The notes under the pieces: generated by a model | The model's database searches: none | The model's input: the letters and a program-made list of their open reading frames with translations, nothing else | What the model was told of the DNA's origin: nothing | Program-made: the position numbers and the translations under genes | In this document: in pieces, positions 23,666-33,665 of the stretch | Layout: each line of letters begins with the position of its first letter | How positions within the stretch are numbered: position 1 is the stretch's first letter | NCBI RefSeq assembly: GCF_900496975.1 | Contig: NZ_UFQC01000043.1 | Span: forward strand, 1 to 49,247 | Source of the DNA: Achromobacter veterisilvae | GTDB taxonomy: Bacteria > Pseudomonadota > Gammaproteobacteria > Burkholderiales > Burkholderiaceae_B | Reading direction: 5' to 3' | DNA length: 49,247 nucleotides

Positions 23666-24982
23666 ATGTCTCTCCCATCAGGGCAACCGCAGACTTATCC
23701 TCTTTACCAGAGCGGCTCGGGCTGGAACGCCATGCTGCCCGCACGCGCGCCGCGCGCCGCCGCGCCGCCGCACACCCGCTACAGGCACGTGGTCATCGGC
23801 GCCGGCTACACCGGCCTGGCGGCCGCGCGCCGGCTGGCGGAACTGCAGCCGCAGGAGCGCATCCTGGTGCTGGACGCGACCGCGGCCGGTGAAGGCTCCG
23901 CGGGCCGCAACTCCGGTTTCCTGATCAACCTGCCGCACAACACCCGCATGAGCGGCCACCACAGTCCGCTGCAGGTCGCCCGCAAGCAGATCGCCATGTA
24001 CCAGTCCGGGCTGGACTGGCTGGCCGAACTGGCGCAACGGGGCGGGTTCGATTGCGGCTGGGACGTCGCCGGCAAGTACCACGCCGCCGCCACGGAGCTG
24101 GGCCGCCGGAACCTGGGCACGTCGCTGGCGCAGTACCGCGACTGGGGCGTCGCGTATACGGAGCTGGACCGGGACGCCTTGCATGAACAGCTTGGCACCC
24201 GCTACTACCAGTTCGGGTACCACTCGATGAACAACGTCTTCGTGCAGCCGGCCGCGCTGATCCGGGGGCTGGCCGACACCCTGCCCGAGAACGTCTGGCT
24301 CATGGAGAACAATCCGGTGCTGGGAGTCGACGGCGCCGGGCCGTACACGGTGCGCACGCGCGGCGGCCAGTTCACCGCCGACAACGTGGTGCTGGCGAAC
24401 AACGCGTTCGCGCGCAAGCTGGGTTTCCTGCGAAGCCGGCTCGTCACCATCTTCACCTACGCCGGCGTCACGCCCGTCCTGAGCCCGGCGCAGCAGGCCC
24501 TGCTGGGCCAGCGCGACCAGTGGGGCGTCATTCCCGCCAACCGCCTGGGCACCACGCTGCGCCGCATCCGCGGGGGCCGCTTCATGGTCCGCAGCGCCTA
24601 TTCGTACGAGGCCGAACAGCCACTGGAACGCATGGCGCAATTGCTGCGCGATTCGTTCCAGCGCCGTTATCCCGACCTGGCGTCGCATGACTTCGAATAC
24701 GTCTGGAGCGGGTCCACGGCCCTGACGGGCAACGGGGCGTCCTTCGTCGGCCAGATCCGGCCGGGCCTCTACGCCGCGGTCGGATGCAACGGCGCGGGCG
24801 TCATCAAGGGCACCATCCACGGCAAACTGCTGGGCGAACTGATGGCCGGCAAGCGCAGCCCGATGCTCGACGACCTGGAAGCGTTCGAGCGGCCGAACTG
24901 GCTGCCGCCCGATCCGCTGCGCCGTATCGGCGTCATGATCGCGATCGCCAGCCAGGCGAAAAAGGCGGGGCTGGAACGCTGA
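23666..24982 (+). CDS. FAD-dependent oxidoreductase (DAO family)
   Basis: This 438-aa enzyme has an N-terminal Rossmann dinucleotide fold with the motif VVIGAGYTGLAAARRLAEL (about residues 41-60) and an FAD-ribose acidic residue at LVLDA. AGRNSGFLINLPH is typical of the DAO/glycine-oxidase/gamma-glutamylputrescine-oxidase superfamily. The C-terminal part has WSGSTALTGNGASFVGQI and YAAVGCNGAGVIKGTIHGKLLGEL, the second FAD-binding region. It should oxidise a C-N bond of an amine or amino acid using oxygen or another acceptor, in the cytoplasm. Its position as the last gene of the ABC unit suggests that the imported molecule is its substrate. The substrate itself is unknown. Confidence 0.9.
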   Translation: MSLPSGQPQTYPLYQSGSGWNAMLPARAPRAAAPPHTRYRHVVIGAGYTGLAAARRLAELQPQERILVLDATAAGEGSAGRNSGFLINLPHNTRMSGHHSPLQVARKQIAMYQSGLDWLAELAQRGGFDCGWDVAGKYHAAATELGRRNLGTSLAQYRDWGVAYTELDRDALHEQLGTRYYQFGYHSMNNVFVQPAALIRGLADTLPENVWLMENNPVLGVDGAGPYTVRTRGGQFTADNVVLANNAFARKLGFLRSRLVTIFTYAGVTPVLSPAQQALLGQRDQWGVIPANRLGTTLRRIRGGRFMVRSAYSYEAEQPLERMAQLLRDSFQRRYPDLASHDFEYVWSGSTALTGNGASFVGQIRPGLYAAVGCNGAGVIKGTIHGKLLGELMAGKRSPMLDDLEAFERPNWLPPDPLRRIGVMIAIASQAKKAGLER

Positions 24983-24991
24983 GGCGCCGGA

Positions 24992-26212
24992 TCAGGGGGC
25001 GTGCAGGCTCTTGAGCTTGCGCAGCTCCGGGAACCACCACATCCACAGCCCCGCCACCGCCATGGTGCCGGCGCCGCCGATCACCACGGCCGGCACGGCG
25101 CCGACCAGGGCGGCCAGCATGCCGGACTCGAATTCGCCGAGCTGGTTGGACGCGCTGACGAAGAGCGTGTTCACCGCGCTGACGCGGCCCAGCATATGGT
25201 CGGGAGTGTTCAACTGCACCAGCGAGGACCGCACCACCACGCTGATGGAGTCGGCCGCGCCCAGCACCACCAGGGCGGCCACCGACAGCGGGATCGAGGT
25301 CGACAGGCCGAACACCGTGGTCGCCAGGCCGAACAGCATCAGCGCGCCGAACAGCAGCCGCCCGACGTGCTCGCCCAGGCTCAGCCGGGCCAGCGTCAGG
25401 GACATGAGCACGGCCCCGCAGGCCGGCGCGGCGCGCAGCGCGCCCAGCGCCCAGGGGCCGGCGTTGAGGATGTCCTTGGCGAAGATGGGCAGCAGCGCGG
25501 TCGCGCCGCCCAGCAGCACCGCGAACAAGTCCAGCGACAGGGTGCCCAGCAGCAGGCGGCGCTGGAAGATGAAGGTGATGCCCGCGAACAGCGTGCGCCA
25601 GGTGGTCGGTTCCTTGCGCGGCGGCGCGCGGTCGATGCGCATGCTGGCGATGGAGGCGAAGGCCGTCAGGTACAGCGCGGCGGCCACGCAGTAAATCCAG
25701 CCCGCGCCCAGGCCGTAGCCGACGCCGCCCAGCGCGGGCCCGGCGATCTGCGCCATCTGTCCGCCCGAGGACGACAGCGCGGTGGCGCGCGGCAGCCATT
25801 CGCGCGGCACGATGGCGGGGATCAGCGTCGTGAGGGTGGGCGCCTCGAAGGCGCGGGCGGAGCTCATGACGATGAGCGTGGCGTAGATCAGCGGCCGGCC
25901 GCCCAGGCCATGCAGCGCGGCCACCGCCAGGGTCAGCGTGGCCAGGGCCTCGATGGCCATGCAGATGGCCACGATCTTGCGGCGGTCGTAGCGGTCGGCC
26001 ACGTGGCCGACCACCAGCGTCAGCACGGCCATGGGCAGGAACTGCGCCAGTCCGATCAGGCCCAGGTCCAGCGCGCTGCCGGACAGCTCATAGACCTGCC
26101 AGCCCACCGCGACGGACACGATCTGGAACGCCAGGGACGCGCCCACTCGGGCGCAGAGGAAATGCAGGAAGGCGGGGCGGGAAAGCGGACTGGGGGAGTC
26201 GGGGACGGGCAT
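24992..26212 (-). CDS. MFS transporter (EntS-like exporter)
   Basis: This inner-membrane protein has 406 aa from ATG 26212; an in-frame ATG at 26257 is an alternative, and neither has a clear ribosome binding site. It has about 12 transmembrane helices. The MFS signature between helices 2 and 3 is clear (GHVADRYDRRKIV), and AQFLPMAVLTLVVG and QIAGPALGGVGYGLG fit the EntS/MFS_3 subgroup, which exports siderophores or drugs. The N-terminus is proline/serine-rich and cytoplasmic. It converges with the oxidoreductase gene (10-nt gap) and is divergent from the LysR gene at 26385. The export substrate is unknown; a siderophore role is suggested only by family and by the receptors elsewhere in the window. 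Confidence 0.88.
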   Translation of the reverse strand: MPVPDSPSPLSRPAFLHFLCARVGASLAFQIVSVAVGWQVYELSGSALDLGLIGLAQFLPMAVLTLVVGHVADRYDRRKIVAICMAIEALATLTLAVAALHGLGGRPLIYATLIVMSSARAFEAPTLTTLIPAIVPREWLPRATALSSSGGQMAQIAGPALGGVGYGLGAGWIYCVAAALYLTAFASIASMRIDRAPPRKEPTTWRTLFAGITFIFQRRLLLGTLSLDLFAVLLGGATALLPIFAKDILNAGPWALGALRAAPACGAVLMSLTLARLSLGEHVGRLLFGALMLFGLATTVFGLSTSIPLSVAALVVLGAADSISVVVRSSLVQLNTPDHMLGRVSAVNTLFVSASNQLGEFESGMLAALVGAVPAVVIGGAGTMAVAGLWMWWFPELRKLKSLHAP

Positions 26213-26384
26213 GGAGGGGTTGGATGGCGGGCGCGCGGCGGGCGCCGGAACCGGCATTCTAGGGACAATTCGCTGACGGGAAACTAAGAGGGCCCGCGAG
26301 TCCCGGCTCATTTATGCACGAAATGGCGGCTTGGTATCTATACTTCCATTTTCCGCATCGCCGCCTTCGACGGGCGAATCAGCC

Positions 26385-27317
26385 ATGGCCGCGCTTCCCG
26401 ACCTGAGTTCCCGCGAGTTGCAGGCGATCTGCACGGTTGCCGAGTGCGGCAGCTTCGTGGCCGCCGCCCTGACCATGAACATTTCCCAGCCGGCGTTGAC
26501 GCGCACGGTGCAGCGCGTGGAAAAAGCGCTGGGCGTGGAGCTGTTCCATCGTTCCACGCGGCGGGTCGAGACCACGGCGGCGGGCCAGGAGTTCGTGTCG
26601 CTGGCGCAGCGGGTGCTGGCCGATCTGCGCATTTCCGTGGAGAACATGCGCGAAATCTCCGACGAACTGCGCGGCCGCAGCATTGTGTCGGCGGTGATGT
26701 CGGTGGCCTACACGCAATTGCCCCGCATTGTCGCCCGGTATCGCAAGTCGCGCCCCGGCATCGAATTGCAGGTGCGCGAAGGCGTGCACGGCACGGTCAT
26801 GGACGACGTGCGCAGCGGCGTGGCGGATATGGGGATCACCTATATCGACGACGTGCCGAACGAGTTCTCGGTGGTGTCGCTGGGCCGCGAGGCCTTTCAT
26901 GTGGTGATGCCGCGCAATCATCCGCTGTCCGCGCAGGCCGGCGTGACGCTGGAGGCGCTGGCGCCGTATGCCCAGGTATCGTTGCCCCGGGAGGCCCAGA
27001 CCCGGCGCCTGATCGACAGCCATGCGGCGATCGCCGGCGTTCCCTTGCGCCACACGGTGACCGTGAGCCAGTTCGCTACCGTGATGCAGTTTGTCTGGGC
27101 GGGCGTGGGCGTCGCGATCGTGCCCGGCGGCGCGGTGCCGGCCGCGCTGAGCGCGGACCTGGTGGCGCGGCCGCTGACCCGGCCGGCGCTGAGCCAGGCG
27201 ATCGGCGTGGTGTTTCTCAAGGAACGCGGCCTGACCCCAAGCGCCAACGGCTTCCTGGCGCAATTGCGCAGCGATTGGGTTCAGGTAGTTGCTGCGCCGC
27301 GTTCGCGGCGCCGCTAG
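26385..27317 (+). CDS. LysR-family transcriptional regulator
   Basis: This 310-aa protein has an N-terminal helix-turn-helix at residues 8-66 (LQAICTVAECGSFVAAALTMNISQPALTRTVQRVEKALGVELFHRSTRRV). The effector domain runs from about 95 to 300 (SIVSAVMSVAYTQLPRIVARYRKSRPGIELQVREG, GVADMGITY, VVMPRNHPL, VGVAIVPGGAVP). ATG 26385 is used; an upstream in-frame start at 26331 would add 18 residues without homology. It converges, with a 3-nt gap, on the operon 31390-27321 and is divergent from the MFS gene. Regulators of Bug/CoA-transferase operons are typically LysR proteins encoded nearby, so it may control that operon even though it does not share its promoter. Confidence 0.91.
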   Translation: MAALPDLSSRELQAICTVAECGSFVAAALTMNISQPALTRTVQRVEKALGVELFHRSTRRVETTAAGQEFVSLAQRVLADLRISVENMREISDELRGRSIVSAVMSVAYTQLPRIVARYRKSRPGIELQVREGVHGTVMDDVRSGVADMGITYIDDVPNEFSVVSLGREAFHVVMPRNHPLSAQAGVTLEALAPYAQVSLPREAQTRRLIDSHAAIAGVPLRHTVTVSQFATVMQFVWAGVGVAIVPGGAVPAALSADLVARPLTRPALSQAIGVVFLKERGLTPSANGFLAQLRSDWVQVVAAPRSRRR

Positions 27318-27320
27318 GGC

Positions 27321-28337
27321 CTATTGCAGCCGGATGCCGGCAAGCTTCACCAGTTCCGCATAACGCTTGGCCTCGCTGCGGCAATACGCGTCGAAGTGTT
27401 CCGGCGTATCGCCTATCGGCATGGCCTGCGCCTCGATCAGGCGGGCCCGCACGTCCGGCTGCCGCAGTATTCCGCTGACGCTGTTGTAAAGGCGCGCGAT
27501 CAGGTCCGGGGGCGTTTTCGCCGGAACCCACATGCCGTACCAGGTGCTGAGATTGACCGTGGGGTAGCCGAGTTCGGCGAAGGTCGGCACGTCCGGCAGC
27601 GCGGCCACGCGCTGCGGCGCGGTGACGGCCAGCGCGCGCAGCTTGCCGCCCTTCACCAGGGAGATCGACGACGGCATGGAGTCCAGCATGTAGGTGACCT
27701 GCCCGCCGACCACATCCGTCAGCGCGGGGGCGCTGCCTTTGTACGGCACGTGCGTGACGTCGAGTCTGGCCGCCGCCTTGAACGCTTCGCCGGCCAGGTG
27801 GCCGGGCGTGCCGTTGCTGGACGACGCGAAGTTGTGCCGGCCGGGCTGGGAGCGGACCAGGGCGATCAGGTCCGCCACCGAGCGCACCGGGGAATCGGCG
27901 CTGACGATCAATTGGATGGGCGTGGAGGCCAGGTTGGTGATGCCGCTGAAGTCCTTCAGCGGATCGTGCGACATGTTGGTGTACAGCGAAGGATTGATCA
28001 ACTGCCCCGACACATTGATGAGCAGCGTGTAGCCGTCCGGCGCGGCCTTGGCCACCATGTCGGCGCCTATCATGCCGCTGGCGCCCGGGCGGTTCTCGAT
28101 GACGACGGATTGGCCGAGCTTGTCGGAGAGCGTGGCCGAGACGATGCGGCCGACGATATCGGTCGGGCCGCCGGGCGGATAGGGGATGACGACCCGCAGC
28201 GGCTTGGACGGGTAATCGGTTGCGGCCAGCGCCCCGGCGCCGCCGCCGAGGGTGCCCAGCGCCGCGCCGGCGGCGCCGATAAGCAGGCGGCGCCTGGATG
28301 GATTGACGACTGCCTTTGCGTGAACGGATGGTTCCAT
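27321..28337 (-). CDS. Bug (TctC-type) substrate-binding protein
   Basis: This 338-aa periplasmic protein has a good GGGAGA ribosome binding site. The signal is Tat-like (PSRRRLLIGAAGAALGTLGGGAGALA, cleavage near residue 38). The mature protein shows the Bug family landmarks: YPSKPLRVVIPYPPGGPTDIVGRIV, VIENRPGASGMIGADMVAKAAPDGYTLL, VPYKGSAPALTDVVGGQVTYMLDS and LRALAVTAPQRVAALPDVPTFAELGYP. Such proteins bind carboxylates or amides through two loops, mostly without a cognate TctAB transporter; none is encoded here. It is the last gene of the UGSC operon, 38 nt after the CoA-transferase gene. It probably recognises the acid that the operon degrades. Confidence 0.94.
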   Translation of the reverse strand: MEPSVHAKAVVNPSRRRLLIGAAGAALGTLGGGAGALAATDYPSKPLRVVIPYPPGGPTDIVGRIVSATLSDKLGQSVVIENRPGASGMIGADMVAKAAPDGYTLLINVSGQLINPSLYTNMSHDPLKDFSGITNLASTPIQLIVSADSPVRSVADLIALVRSQPGRHNFASSSNGTPGHLAGEAFKAAARLDVTHVPYKGSAPALTDVVGGQVTYMLDSMPSSISLVKGGKLRALAVTAPQRVAALPDVPTFAELGYPTVNLSTWYGMWVPAKTPPDLIARLYNSVSGILRQPDVRARLIEAQAMPIGDTPEHFDAYCRSEAKRYAELVKLAGIRLQ

Positions 28338-28375
28338 GGTTTGTCTCCCTTGTCGCCTTCTTGTGTGGGAACAGC

Positions 28376-29608
28376 TCAGGGTCCGACTGCGATCGCGCCA
28401 TTGCGCCGCAGTTCGGCAAGCGCCTGCGGCGCCAGTCCCAGCACTTCGCGCAGTACCGGTTCCGTGTGGGAGCCCAGTACCGGCGGAGCGCTGCGGTATT
28501 CCACGGGTGTCGCTGAAAGATGCAGCGGGTTGCCGACCAGGTCGGCGCAGCCCGCTTGCGCGTCCGGCATCGGCACGCGCATGCCGCGTTGCAGGACCTG
28601 CGGATCGGCGAACACCTCGGCCAGGCCGTTGATGGGGCCGCAAGGCACCCCCAGCGCCTCCAGCTCGCGCAGCCAGTGCGCGCTGGGATGCAGCGCCATC
28701 CGCGCCTGGATCAGCGGGATCAGCGTGTCGCGCGAAGCCAGCCGCGCGGTGTTGTTGGCGTAGCGCGGATCGTCCGCCACGTCCGGCAGGCCGAGGGCGC
28801 CGCAGAACTTGCGGAACTGCGTGTCGTTGCCCACGGTGACGATGACATGGCCGTCGCGGGTGGCGAAATCCTGGTATGGCACGATGTTGGGGTGGGCGTT
28901 GCCCAGGCGCGCCGGTTCGCGGCCGCTGGCCAGGAAGTTCATGGCCTGGTTGGCCAGCACGGCGACCTGCACGTCCAGCAGGGCCACGTCGACGTGCTGG
29001 CCCTCGCCCGTGCGGTCGCGATGCGCCAGCGCTGCCTGGATGCCCGCGGTGGCATACAGGCCCGTCAGGATGTCCGTGAGCGCCACGCCCACCTTCAACG
29101 GCCCGGCGCCGGGCTGGCCGTCTTCGCGGCCGGTGATGCTCATCAAGCCGCCCATGCCCTGGACCAGGAAGTCGTAGCCTGGGCGGCCGGCGTAGGGCCC
29201 GCTCTGTCCGAAGCCGGTAATGGAGCAGTACACCAGGCCCGGATGCCGGCGTTTCAGCGTGTCGTAGTCCAGGCCGTAGGCTTGCAGTCCGCCCACCTTG
29301 AAGTTCTCGATGAAGACGTCGCACTGTGCCGCCAACGCCGCCACCAGGCGCCGGCCTTCGGGCGTGGCGATGTCGACGGCGACGGATTTCTTGTTGCGGT
29401 TGGCGCCGGCGAAATAGGCCGATTGCGCCACTTCGCCCCATTGGGGGTCGCTGATCCACGGCGGCCCCCAGCCGCGGGTATCGTCGCCGAGGCCCGGGCG
29501 CTCGATCTTGATGACTTCCGCGCCCAGGTCCGCCAGCAACTGGCTGGCCCAGGGGCCGGCCAGCACGCGCGAAAGGTCCAGCACCCGCAAGTGCGACAGT
29601 GCGCCCAT
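28376..29608 (-). CDS. CaiB/BaiF family CoA-transferase
   Basis: This 410-aa family III CoA-transferase has the N-terminal segment LRVLDLSRVLAGPWASQLLADLGAEVIKIERPGLGDDTR and NKKSVAVDIATPEGR, which form the CoA site. The catalytic aspartate is expected in the EGQHVDVALLDVQVA stretch (about residues 168-180). The small domain is inserted around residues 200-330, as usual, and the length matches the family. It would move CoA between acyl-CoA (often succinyl-CoA) and a free carboxylate. It is the third gene of the operon, after the UGSC gene (58-nt gap) and before the Bug gene. This implies that the pathway handles a carboxylic acid as a CoA thioester. Confidence 0.93.
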   Translation of the reverse strand: MGALSHLRVLDLSRVLAGPWASQLLADLGAEVIKIERPGLGDDTRGWGPPWISDPQWGEVAQSAYFAGANRNKKSVAVDIATPEGRRLVAALAAQCDVFIENFKVGGLQAYGLDYDTLKRRHPGLVYCSITGFGQSGPYAGRPGYDFLVQGMGGLMSITGREDGQPGAGPLKVGVALTDILTGLYATAGIQAALAHRDRTGEGQHVDVALLDVQVAVLANQAMNFLASGREPARLGNAHPNIVPYQDFATRDGHVIVTVGNDTQFRKFCGALGLPDVADDPRYANNTARLASRDTLIPLIQARMALHPSAHWLRELEALGVPCGPINGLAEVFADPQVLQRGMRVPMPDAQAGCADLVGNPLHLSATPVEYRSAPPVLGSHTEPVLREVLGLAPQALAELRRNGAIAVGP

Positions 29609-29666
29609 CTTTCCCCTCCCCGTTTACGCCGCGGCGCGAGAGGCGCGCCGCGACGGAACGCCGCCG

Positions 29667-30245
29667 CTATTGAAGCGCCACGCGCAGCGCCATCGGCGCT
29701 TTGGTGCCCAGCCAGACCTGTTGCGCCTGCTCTTTGATCTGCGCCACGCGCTGCGCGATTTCATCGGCCGTGATGGAGCTGACCGGATGCGCGATCACGA
29801 CGGGCTCCAGCGTCTTCATGCCGATGGCCTGCCGCGTCAGTTCGGTTTCGCGCGCGAATTCGGTGGTGATGATGACCGCGCTGGGCAGGCCCAGGCGTTC
29901 CAGCGCGATCGAGTCGCGCACGCAGGCCGAGCAGCACGAGCCGCAATCGCCGATGGCCGTCAGCACGATGTCGTTCTCGGCCGCGATGCGCTCGATCAAT
30001 TCAGGCGCGGCGTCCTTGGAGAAGCTGTGCTTGACGTAGTAGTTCACCTCGGCGAATCCGATCTCTTCGCCCAAGGCGGCGACGGCGCCGCGCAACAGCT
30101 TGTTGGCGTTCCATTTGGAGTTGTCCAGAATGCCCAGGCGCAGGCCGGCCAGGCCCTTTTTGCGCGCCGAGACCGGCGCATCCTCGAAGCGCAGCGCGCC
30201 GCGCGGATCGAACACCGCGACTTTTTCCGCGTCATTCATCAACAT
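29667..30245 (-). CDS. UGSC-family protein, cysteine form of a selenoprotein family
   Basis: This 192-aa protein has AGGAGA before the ATG at 30245. Its core (about residues 35-155) reads GLRLGILDNSKWNANKLL, then IAAENDIVLTAIGDCGSCCSACVRD, then LERLGLPSAVIITTEF and EPVVIAHPVSSIT. The CGSC at residues 101-104 is where selenocysteine occurs in family members named UGSC, so this is a cysteine homologue. C105 and C108 add a further redox-capable pair. The layout (nucleophilic U/C loop, then a GLP strand, then a PHP/AHPV-like turn) also recalls the C-terminal active-site part of glycine/betaine reductase GrdB; that relation is my inference. It lies 32 nt after the 370-aa gene and probably works with it. 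The reaction is unknown. Confidence 0.85.
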   Translation of the reverse strand: MLMNDAEKVAVFDPRGALRFEDAPVSARKKGLAGLRLGILDNSKWNANKLLRGAVAALGEEIGFAEVNYYVKHSFSKDAAPELIERIAAENDIVLTAIGDCGSCCSACVRDSIALERLGLPSAVIITTEFARETELTRQAIGMKTLEPVVIAHPVSSITADEIAQRVAQIKEQAQQVWLGTKAPMALRVALQ

Positions 30246-30277
30246 GTCTCTCTCCTGGTTTCGTAGGCTATGCCCGG

Positions 30278-31390
30278 CTAAATGGCGCAGGCGCCGCTGG
30301 TGCAATCGGAACTCTCGGCGTTCGCGCCGTCGATCGCGCGCAGCACCGGCGTGCTCATGCTGCCCCAGCCGGGGATCAGTACCGAGAAGCGGCCCGCCTC
30401 GCCGCCCATCACGAATAGATGGATGTGGTCGGGGCTGTGCACGATGGGGATGCGGGTGTCGTCTTCGCGCTTGTAGTACTTGGGCAGATTGCGGTTGTAG
30501 ACCTTGCCGTAACGGTGGCCATAGGCGAGGTCGATGAAGCGGTTGCCGTGGTTGACGTACAGGTAGTTGCGCACGTCGGCGCGCGACCAGCCGTGCTTGC
30601 CGATGGTCTGGGCGTGTTCCAGGCCCAGCACCACGGCGATGTGGCCGCCCAGCACCGCGCTGTTGGAGGCGATCGTGCTCATGGCCGAGCACATCGTGTC
30701 GAGGATGCCCTCGGGGTCGTTGGAGATGTGGTTGGTGACGCTGTGCGGCGCCTCGGCCGCCATCGCGAAGACGGTGGAGTCCTCGGGCTTGTAGCCGTGT
30801 TCCACGTGATACGGCGCCAGCGGGCTTTGCAGTTCGTTCTCGCAGACGCAGTAGGTGTACTTGCCGGGGTGGCCCAGCGTGCTCTTGTCCAGGTCTCCGG
30901 GCCAGCCGCCGCCCACGTTGAGCATGATCAGGCGCAGCGCCCGGCCGATGGTGGCGTTGGCCCGGTTGCCGGACCCGAAGGCGTTGACGCCGCCGTTCAT
31001 GCCGATTTCGCGGGCGATCGGCCCGTTGACCACCAGCAGGGGCGAGGCCACGTGCGTAGTCGCCTGCACGCCGTTGAGGTTGAAGGCCGGGTCGGTAATG
31101 GCCTTTACGCCCGCCAGCACCACCGGCGCGTATTCGGGCTTGCAGCCGGCCATCACCATGTTGATGGCCAGGACCTCGCGGGTCAGCTCGCCCCAGCGCG
31201 GGGCGACGCGGGCTTCCACGAAGCCGGCGTCCCCGCCCAGCCGCGCCACGATCTCGTCGATCTTTTCCCGGGTCGGCGGCACTACCGGCAAGCCGTCGGT
31301 GAAGCCCCGCTCGTAGTAGTACTCGACCAGGTCTATCCCGGCCGGCACCATGCTCACGGGCGATGCCTGGGTTTGCATAACCGCACTCAT
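30278..31390 (-). CDS. Uncharacterised 370-aa partner of the UGSC protein
   Basis: This 370-aa protein has GAGGAGA 8 nt before the ATG at 31390. I do not recognise a named domain. Conserved-looking blocks are YYERGFTDGLPVVPPTREK (about residues 25-43), LAINMVMAGCKPEYAPVVLAG, NLNGVQATTHVASPLLVVNGPIA, NATIGRALRLIMLNVGG and GHIAVVLGLEHAQTIGKHGWS. Cysteines at C83, C181 and C183, and a C-terminal tail DCTSGACAI with two cysteines, could serve redox chemistry. There is no signal peptide or membrane segment. It is the first gene of a four-gene operon with the UGSC protein, a CoA-transferase and a Bug protein. The tight pairing with the UGSC gene suggests a two-subunit enzyme. The function is not assigned. 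Confidence 0.8.
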   Translation of the reverse strand: MSAVMQTQASPVSMVPAGIDLVEYYYERGFTDGLPVVPPTREKIDEIVARLGGDAGFVEARVAPRWGELTREVLAINMVMAGCKPEYAPVVLAGVKAITDPAFNLNGVQATTHVASPLLVVNGPIAREIGMNGGVNAFGSGNRANATIGRALRLIMLNVGGGWPGDLDKSTLGHPGKYTYCVCENELQSPLAPYHVEHGYKPEDSTVFAMAAEAPHSVTNHISNDPEGILDTMCSAMSTIASNSAVLGGHIAVVLGLEHAQTIGKHGWSRADVRNYLYVNHGNRFIDLAYGHRYGKVYNRNLPKYYKREDDTRIPIVHSPDHIHLFVMGGEAGRFSVLIPGWGSMSTPVLRAIDGANAESSDCTSGACAI

Positions 31391-31472
31391 GGGAATCTCT
31401 CCTCGTTGCTGTCGGATGACGTTGAGAAGAGCATAGGAGCGCCCCGCTATTTATAACAAGGACAATCTATTT

Positions 31473-31494
31473 CGATAAATGATTGCGATAAATG
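31473..31494 (-). promoter_or_regulatory. Direct-repeat operator candidate upstream of the UGSC operon
   Basis: CGATAAATG occurs twice, at 31473-31481 and 31486-31494, with a 13-bp period, 83 nt upstream of the first gene of the operon. The surrounding AT-rich DNA (31449-31505) stands out from the GC-rich genes and includes TTTATAAC-type promoter-like sequence. The regulator is not identified; the LysR at 26385 is one candidate. Confidence 0.35.
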
Positions 31495-31522
31495 CATAAA
31501 TTGATTGGAGCGCGCCGGGCAC

Positions 31523-31562
31523 GAACGGAACGGGGCGGCCCATGGGCCGCCCCGTTCCGTTC
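31523..31562 (-). terminator. 40-bp perfect palindrome after liuD
   Basis: GAACGGAACGGGGCGGCC (31523-31540) is followed by CATG and the exact complement up to 31562, giving an 18-bp stem or a 40-bp perfect palindrome. It lies 34 nt beyond the liuD stop, between that gene and the divergent UGSC promoter. No long T-run follows on either strand. It probably ends or protects the liu transcript. Confidence 0.55.
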
Positions 31563-31596
31563 AGGCATCGGACGATGCCGTCGGCGATGGCATGGG

Positions 31597-33609
<2,013 letters not shown>

Positions 33610-33665
33610 GGATGTCATCCAGGCTGAGATTATTCTTGGGCTGTGGTGGGGGCGGCTACGCCGCC

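Noticed and set aside
24992..26212. MFS gene as the exporter of a siderophore made nearby
   Set aside because: No siderophore biosynthesis gene is present in the window, so only the general family call is given.
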